From: Eublepharis macularius
Lineage: Eukaryota; Chordata; Lepidosauria; Squamata; Eublepharidae
Assembly: GCF_028583425.1 (NCBI RefSeq)
Contig: NC_072793.1
Location: forward strand, 99,123,689 to 99,187,688
Direction of reading: 5' to 3'
Length of the DNA: 64,000 nucleotides
This document shows, piece by piece, positions 56,718 through 64,000 of the stretch; the stretch's first letter is position 1; each line of letters opens with the position of its first letter. Below the pieces are notes generated by a model. The model ran no database searches. It saw only the letters and a list, made by a program, of their open reading frames with translations, and was not told the DNA's origin. A program made the translations under genes and the position numbers.

Positions 56718-58875
56718 GTAAGGCATCAGAGGCAAAATAAATTGCTTCTCCAGTGTGGCACACGTTTAAGTATGCATGCTCATTCTTCCCCGCTGTGATT
56801 TAAAGGAAGCACAGAGTGGGGCAGCAATTAAGAACTTTTTTACTTATTCATCTTGCAATCTTACAGGTGATCCTTATTGCTTGGCCCAAAAGAAAAATGA
56901 TGGCTTCTCTTGTCCCAGCAAAAAGCCCAGAGTAGCATGCTTCATCATAGTCAGTCACAGCAGGCGATGGGTAGAAAATCTTTGGGATTCAGTTGCTTTT
57001 CCTCTTCCTTGAACAGTATTGAAATATATTTTCTATGGGGCAGCGGTTCTGGTGTGTGAAGTTCTTATACGTAGATGTAACATATAAAGCCAGCAGCGAA
57101 AAGCCAAACTAGCTGTGATGGTATCCTCAGGGCTGCCAAGAGAACACCACCACAATCATAAAGTAATTTAAAAATGTTGCGAGGGCCCAGTCCTGATAGC
57201 ACAGCTCTCTTGTCCCCTTTCCCCAGCATGCCTTTTCAGCCATGAGGGTGGGTGAGTGGCATTTCAGCACTTGATAAGATGGGGGGGGGGACAAGAGCAC
57301 TTCATCCTACTGTAATGCGAGTCAGCACAGGATTGGGCCCTTGTGGCATTTGAAGGACTTTTAAATAATGGTGGCATCCTTGTGGCAGCCATGAGGATGC
57401 CATCACCTCTATTTGGCCCTAATCTGTGCAAACATTTAAATGTGAGCCTGAAAATGAAAATTTTATAGCATTGGTAATCAAAGTTGTGGAGTCTGTATGT
57501 CCTTGTGCTGGTATGAACTTGAAAAGAAATGTCAGTTTGGTCTGTAAATGTCAACACAGTTGTGGGAAGTGGCTTTGCTTGCTAAGATAGACTCTTGATT
57601 GGATGGATGACAGCTAAACTTGAACAAATCAGGTTAGATATGCTGGCTTCTTCCTAGCTGCTGCAGAGTCTGTGCCCGCTGCAGAGTGTGCTTCCTGTCT
57701 AAGCTTGCTCAAGATCAGTGTTTTTCAAGGGGCAACAATGTGCCTAGCACCAGAGGAAGCACCCTGCAGCCAAAGAGAAGTGCATGCAGAACAAAGGCAG
57801 GGGATATGATACTACATTTGAATTTCTTGCCAGGCATCTAGAAACTTGCTGCTTAACCAACAGAAAGTAAATTGTAGTTTTCAAGTTTGTGTTGGCCTTC
57901 AAATTGGATCCTGCCTTATTGTATGGCATGGGAATACACTGAGATTCTTGCAGATTTACAGTTCTGCCCCATCTTCAAAGCATCTACTAATCATGGGTAT
58001 GCAATTGCCAGACAAAGAGAGCTTTGCACTGGGACCTCACTTTGCTATGTGTGGCTATTGCTGCTTTCAGAGCACTGCTCTTATTGCCCTGATGCAACCA
58101 ATTGCCTCCAGTCATTAAACAAATGCCAACTGTGTGCTGCAGATAATAGTTGTAAGAACAGCATAGCACAGCACAGCTAAAATTCTTTGCTGAATTTTAT
58201 ACTCTATATCAAGCAAGGTTTGTGGGCTATTGAATACACGTCACGAGTTTTTTTTTAAGTTTGAACATGTGTGGTAATTTTGTGACGTTGTGACGGAATT
58301 TCTTTGTTAGACTAAGAAACCCCGCCCTCTCTGTGCTGCCATTTCAAACCCAAACTTTTGAAAGTAGCGCCAAGTGTTGTTGAGAAATGATTACAGCTTG
58401 ACCTTTTTACTTGCAAGAAAGATAACACAAGACTGCCTACAGTGAAATTAACACCTACCCATGCTTTCAACCCTCCCCCCCCCCCATTTGATTTATGGAA
58501 TGATCTCTGACTTCCTCTCCTCTCCCACTTTTTTTTGCTGTTCTCTGCAATCAGAGTAGAGAAAAAAAAGAAAGTGAGTTCCACGCAGCAAAGGCTACAG
58601 GACGGAAACAGGTGTGTGGGGAGGGGAAGGGTGAACCACTCCATTTAGCCAGGTCCCAATTGAACAACTGCAAGAAAATAATCTTGGTTTGTGGTAGGGA
58701 AAGCTCCCTTCTCCACGAAGCCGCTGTTCTGCTTGCTTTGTGTACTTGCACATCCACTCATCACAAGGGACTGCTAAATGCCCACGATTCTGTTTTAAAG
58801 TGCTTAATGAATTTTGTACATAGTTTCAAAATGCTGCAGCATTACTGCCCTTCAGAAATACTTTTTAAAAAAATC
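56718..58875. other. HEMK1 next intron, no feature seen
   Basis: Frames of 60-110 codons only. I searched by eye for the next HEMK1 exon (ELVEWV, GCGSGAI) and did not find it. Confidence 0.45.
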
Positions 58876-59200
58876 AGCTGAGGAGGGAGGGGGCCAGAGC
58901 CCACCCCAGCTCCACTCACCTGGGAGGGAAGCAGAGGGGGCAAGTGACAGGCACAGCTGATCTGCTGCTCGCTGCTGCCTGCCCTGGCTTCGCTTGCTGG
59001 GCGCCATGTGCAGCGCATAACCCCCCCCCCCCGCCCGCTTATCCAAGCCCCAGTTCCTCAGGAGTAGAGGACGAATGCCCTGGATCCCCGACACTTCCCG
59101 CCTCCCTCCCTTGTGCTCTGCACCCTTCTTTCTCCACTCGGACCAAGCCGGGCCAGACGGAGGATGCTGCACCACACTGCCAACGAACATACTTTAGAAA
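58876..59200. other. GC-rich patch in HEMK1 intron
   Basis: CpG-containing, C-rich segment with a poly-C run at about 59020-59032. The 266-codon plus frame across it (58944-59744) has low-complexity proline/serine content and no recognised domain. Could be an unrecognised repeat or a small CpG island. Confidence 0.35.
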
Positions 59201-59899
59201 AAACTTAGCAAAAGAAGCATTAGGGGAGCTGACAAGGGTGGGTGTGGTTAAATCTGCATACAAAAGGACCGAAAGGGGGAGGCTTAAGAGAGGCAAAACC
59301 GTTCACATAGGCATACCCTGCACCCAGCGCAAGTTGGCGGCTGAGGCCAAAAAAAATTCACCATATGTCCACAGCCAGATACCCCGGGGGGGGGGGGGGA
59401 CTGAAAAAAAGTCTGGAGTGGTGTCACATGATCACCTTGGGAATGTAAAAGGCAGTCAAACATGCGATGCGAGATGCGAAACAGGAAGTTACCATGCTGT
59501 AAGACTGAGTGCAAAAAGGGATTTGGTCCATATGCTTGTAGAATTAGTAACTACTTATGCTGACGTAGCTTCAAATCTGTCTTGTGCTGTGTTTGAGTTT
59601 GCTAAAGAAAAAAATGGACTCCCAGCATTCATACTTTGTCTAAACAAACAAAATATAGTGATGTACCTTTTCATCTCAAATGCAGTTGAAGTTCTGCCCC
59701 CGTCTTCACTTAGATACCCACACCCACAAACCCAAAGTCTCTAGGATTGGCTGCATTCCCGCCCTGTGTTAATTTTGAATACAATATAAATACCCTTCAG
59801 AAGTTCTTCCAGTAGCTGAAAGTGCTTGAATGAAGTGGTTGATTGGGTGGGGGGGATTGGATATAATATTATATTTTAAGTGATTTATTTTTTACAGTC
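59201..59899. other. HEMK1 intron, no feature seen
   Basis: A G-run at about 59387-59399 (in 'ccgggggggggggg'). Nothing else recognised. Confidence 0.4.
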
Positions 59900-60351
59900 C
59901 ATGGGTCCCCAACTTTTTGACCTGCGTGCAGCTTTGACAGTCTAGAATGGGCTGGTGGCCCAACTAGGAAATGGTTTCCGCGAGGGGTGGGGCCCACCAG
60001 AAAATATCAGGGAGTTAGGTTAGGTGTTACTCTTCAACAGTTCAGGCAGAAGATTTGTTTAACAGGTGCCTTTTAAAAAGTATATACTGTTTTAGAATAT
60101 TTTCTTCAATATACACAGCTTGCCTTCAGTCACAGTGAAGATCCTTGTGGTGTTGTTATGGCAGGCAGCTGCTGCCAAAGCGATATTTTTAAAAATCTGC
60201 ACAGCCAATCAGATCTCCAATGGCAAGTCAGAAGCCCAGCCGGGCAAAACCCCAATCTGGTCCTTCCCACTTTCTAAAATCACTTAGCGAGTGCAAAGAA
60301 AGGTGTTGGCAGATGCCATAGCACCCACAGGCACCATGTGGGGGATCCCTG
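59900..60351. mobile_element. hAT-type non-autonomous element
   Basis: Left end CATGGGTCCCCAAC, right end GTGGGGGATCCCTG (inverted), flanks TTACAGTC / TTATAGTC matching 7 of 8. 452 bp. Interior includes 'gccaatcagatctccaatgg'. No transposase. Confidence 0.8.
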
Positions 60352-63103
60352 TTATAGTCAAACAATTAAAATTAAACTAAAACTTTCTAGAGGTTTTCAA
60401 GCAGAGTCTTAGTAGCCATCTCATAGGAATGCTGTAATTTCCTCACTCGAGCCTTTGAGGGGTGGGGGTGAAGGGGCTAATAAGGGCTCTTTAGACTGTA
60501 ACTGCATAAACTTCAAAGCTTTACTTGGAAATTGTTTTTATTGGGATATTTGTAAATATTTTAAGACATGACAGTTCAGTGACGTAATTATTTAAATTTA
60601 AAGGGGAAAATTAATATACTAAAACCAACATCACAATTGTATTTGTTATGGTGTGCCTGATAGAGAGTCATAGGATGCTAAGTAAGTCCCCATCAGCATA
60701 TCTTTAAAATGCACCAGCTGCGGGGAACTAACATTGGTATAATATCATCATGGTGCCATCACAGTGGTGATATCAGCTGTTTACTTCAGAGGCTGGTTCA
60801 ACCAGGTTCTGCTTTCAGATTTGAAGGGTATCCAAGAAGATGCCAGTCACTTGTGATAAGAATGGTGCTTTAATATATCAAGGTGTTTCCAAGCAAGGTG
60901 ATAGATAGAAACAAAGCAAACTTACATCTCTTCAGGGTCTGGGGCCTCTGTAACAACAGTAGATGAATTCTTGACCCACATTTCTGGCAGCACCTGCAGT
61001 TCTAAGCCCAACTAAAGAAGGTTAAAGAGCTAGAGATAAGTGCAAATTTATAAGCTAGACTTTACTCTCAAAACAACTGCAAGCAGTCAAGGAGCTAACT
61101 AAGCACCTGTCAGAAGACTTGACACAGATTTAGCCTTTATAGCACTTCTTATGTAAACTATGCACTCAGAGCATGATTCATTTCTCTAACTAAGCATTTC
61201 TTTTGCTTTACACACACTAGGCCGCAGTCTGTGTGTGCATGAGTTCATGAAAAGGACTAGAAATATGCAGTCAGGGAACCTGTGAATGATTCACTATCAG
61301 TGGTTTTCTTTATCTGTTCTGATGTGAAAAGAACATGTCTACTGCTGTACGGGCAAGAAATGGGCTACACTGCAGGCAGGTTATCTATTAGTTTAGGGTA
61401 CTACAAAGAATTTAGGAAATAACCATAGGCGGTATTTAGCAATCATGAACAAACCACAATTTGGTCATAATGCGAACAACGTTACAGTGATGTCCACCTC
61501 AGCCACTAACATGAAGTTTGTTTCTTGCCCACAACTGACATTTTAAAACCTTGTGTGATACCTTGTTTTGTTGGCAAGAAATAAACCCTGATTTGTAGAA
61601 ATGCCCAAATTTGGAATCTCAGCAGATCAATGGTAGAGTGAACATCTCCTAAACCAGTAAGTCTTCAGTGTCTACCATGTGCCTGAGGGAACAGCCAAGC
61701 CCCAGGATTTCAGGCTCCTTGTCCCTCAAACTATGAGATTTTTTTTTTGTAATGTCTGATTTTGCTGTCATAGCCACCTCTGTGTTTGTTAAACTTTTCA
61801 TGGGGCATCTTAAAAGATGTCTGCAACATACTCTCTTTTGTTCACGGCATAAGAATTCACTGAAAGTGCGCTCTAAAGAGAAATGAAGCCTCTCAGGTTT
61901 GGGCAAGTGGATTTGATTGTGGAAAGATGATTTTAATAGATTGCTAAATTGCTAAATTCAGCCTAAAATTCTTGTTTGCCCAGTGTTTTCTGCATATATC
62001 ATGGCAAAACACTTTAAAAATAGCTGTCAGGTTTACAAGTTCACAAAGAGTTGCTGAATTGGTTGTATGGCTTTGGTTTTGTCATGTAGTAGCTAATTTA
62101 TTTCCTTGAGACTTGTCTTTTTACAGGTCTTTGACAAGTGGCCAGGGTAGTTGTATCAAATTCAGCAGATATTTTAAAGAACAGGAAACAAAACTGAGTG
62201 AGGCATTAAAACAGAGTATATCCATGAGCTGTATTAAACTCTGAGATTATTATTATTTTAATTCTAGGAATTCTCTCAGTACTGGATTGCCTACCTTCTG
62301 CTGCTTACCTCTGTTTGAATAACACAGTGCAGCCATGAGAGGGCAGTCATGCTTTAAGTTGAGAGAATGCTTGTTTGCTTTGACTTCCAGGAATTATTCT
62401 TCTGGCATTAATATGCTTCCTGGTGCCTCCCCCTTTTTTTCTTGACATCTCCTTATTTGACAATTTGCTTTTTAAAGAAGTTAATGTCAGTTTGGCAAAA
62501 GGTTTTATTAAAGAAATAAATCACCCCTCCTTTTCTTCTAGGAATGTCACGTGCCTGATCTCTGTTCCATTTGTTTGGAGAATTCCAGGACTCCCTGAAT
62601 TTATCAGCCTCTTTTGGTATGCTTGTACTTTTACAATAAAGCTATAGCTGGTTCATTAGAAACTAATCTGAATATATGGTCTCTGTAAGATTGTCTGAAT
62701 ACAAACATTCTTGTGTCCACTGAGACTCATCTCAATTCTATATGTGGACTGTTGTCACACAAATCTGTACTGAATGCTGTTGATGGGTAAGAGTTAGGTG
62801 GAGGCTAAACTGCATTTCAGGTATCCAGCATTACCATAAAGCATATTACCCCTCCAGTACTGCATTCAAGTAAAATAGGTAAAAGTCCTTCGAGGTTAAT
62901 TCAGTCTCTGGTGGTTTGTTGCTTCCTCTGACTTACCTTTTCTACCAGGAATGATAGTGCTTTAGTAGATTCATCAGGTGTGTACCATCTGCACAGACCT
63001 TGTATAGCTCAGTGTTTCTCAGGAGAGCCAGAAGTCCTTGGCTAAGAGCAGAAGACAATCCTTTCTCCTGTCACTCAAGCTAATGTGACTGCATTGTTTT
63101 GAG
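60352..63103. other. HEMK1 intron, no feature seen
   Basis: Long stretch without recognised exon or repeat. T-rich runs near 61740 and 62435. Confidence 0.4.
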
Positions 63104-63270
63104 CAGGGCTTTTTTTTCAAGGGGAATGCAGTGGAACGGAGTTCCAGCACCTCTTGAAAATACTCGGAAATAGTGCTTGAAAATAATATTATTTCAAAGA
63201 ATCCCGTATGTTTCTTCCTCATTTCCCTCTTGAGAGTTCCGCCACCTCTTTTCCCAGAAAAAAAACCCTG
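63104..63270. mobile_element. hAT MITE, 'CAGGGCTTTTTTTC' family, copy 2
   Basis: CAGGGCTTTTTTTTCAAG at the left, CAGAAAAAAAACCCTG at the right, perfect 8-bp target duplication GTTTTGAG at 63096-63103 and 63271-63278. Contains 'gtggaacggagttccagcacc', the inverse of the block in copy 1, so it is inserted in the other orientation. Confidence 0.9.
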
Positions 63271-63494
63271 GTTTTGAGGCTGCAACAGGATGGAAGCCTC
63301 TGTGGGGCATGGATGGCGTGCTGCACACACTTGGAAAAGGTGCTCCCCAGCATGTGGTGTGTGCTGTTGAGGGGGCACATGGAAAATCAAAATGGGAGCT
63401 TTTGCATTGGTGAAGTTTGAGAACTGCTATTACTGACTTTGGGCAACTGTATTGTTTCTATGCCAGTTTGGTTCTGCACTGTACAATGCAGAGA

Positions 63495-63592
63495 GTTATT
63501 TTACTCATTGAAATTATCCGCCCTGAGCCTGCTGGAAATGTGGGGAGGGCGGAATATAAATTGAAAATTAATTAAATAAATAAATATAAGAC
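63495..63592 (+). repeat. LINE/SINE 3' tail fragment
   Basis: 'tatccgccctgagcctgctgg', 'gggagggcggaatataaattg' and 'taaataaataaata'. A common reptile LINE-derived 3' end. Confidence 0.65.
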
Positions 63593-64000
63593 TTTACTTT
63601 TTCTAACCAAATGACAGTGCCTGCAAGTAGGCATATGCATATCTTTAGTGATAACTGGTTAATGTTTGTGCTCACACTATCCCCTCAGATAGTTTTCAAA
63701 GGTTCAGTATGGTTTGTTGGATTGTTTCAAACTGATCTTTGGCCCAGGCACTTTTGCAAGCCAGCCATTGACCATGATTTTCGGTAAAACATTGGTTGTA
63801 TATACAGGTGACATGACACCCTCCTAACAAGCTCCTAGAATTAAAATTTTGTGGAAAAGGTTCTCCATACTGGAAACTTTTTGCTTCCTGGAATATATCT
63901 TCTGTTGAAGAACCCTGCTATGTTTGTGGAACAAAGGGGCATGGCTCTGGCTATGTTGCCTTCAACATTCTTTCTCTAACAAATATTAACAGACATGGAA
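63593..64000. other. HEMK1 intron, no feature seen
   Basis: No recognised feature to the window edge. Confidence 0.4.

Noticed and set aside
58944-59744. 266-codon plus-strand frame in HEMK1 intron
   Set aside because: Low-complexity Pro/Ser start, runs over poly-C and poly-G tracts, no domain, no splice context, and both strands are open here.
56718-64000. Further HEMK1 exons with the methyltransferase motifs
   Set aside because: Looked for ELVEWV, GCGSG and NPPY in all plus frames by eye and found none; they are probably to the right of the window.

Overview
The window looks like nuclear DNA of a squamate reptile (lizard or gecko; species not determined). It is AT-rich, intron-dominated vertebrate sequence. 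Its repeats are the mix typical of Squamata: CR1 LINEs, a Penelope-like element (PLE), tRNA-derived SINEs, hAT-type MITEs, a Ty3/gypsy fossil and a solo LTR. Two host genes are recognisable, both by exon-level protein similarity to human 3p21.3 genes that also sit side by side: C3orf18 on the minus strand and HEMK1 on the plus strand.

Layout. 1-19.5 kb: intergenic and repeat-rich, with a PLE insertion at 6.3-8.7 kb flanked by a 12-bp target duplication, an old CR1 fragment, a hAT element carrying an L1 piece, and two weak candidate exons of an unidentified plus-strand gene at 10.35-10.9 kb. 19.5-34.9 kb: C3orf18, with four coding exons at 24.1, 26.2, 28.1 and 30.4 kb. One of these is a 26-nt microexon. 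The exons give a 153-residue single-pass membrane protein. A CpG-rich segment at 34.3-35.0 kb is the likely promoter. Its intron 1 also holds a solo LTR (28.5-29.6 kb) between the microexon and the first coding exon. 35-44 kb: intergenic, with MITEs, a broken Gmr1-like Ty3/gypsy element (integrase before reverse transcriptase) and a ~60-bp-unit minisatellite. 44.1-64 kb: the 5' half of HEMK1, with a CpG promoter carrying an ETS motif at ~44.2 kb, a UTR/first coding exon at 47.1-47.6 kb, and coding exons at 48.93 and 56.62 kb. The methyltransferase catalytic exons lie beyond the right edge. A 2.3-kb CR1 lies in the intron between the last two visible exons.

The two genes are head to head, as in human, but here their CpG promoters are about 9 kb apart with retroelement and satellite DNA between them. 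HEMK1 is a mitochondrial release-factor glutamine methyltransferase. C3orf18 is a small membrane protein of unknown function. The most unusual signal is a set of hammerhead-ribozyme-like motifs: two in the arms of the PLE and at least three more in a second dispersed repeat family.
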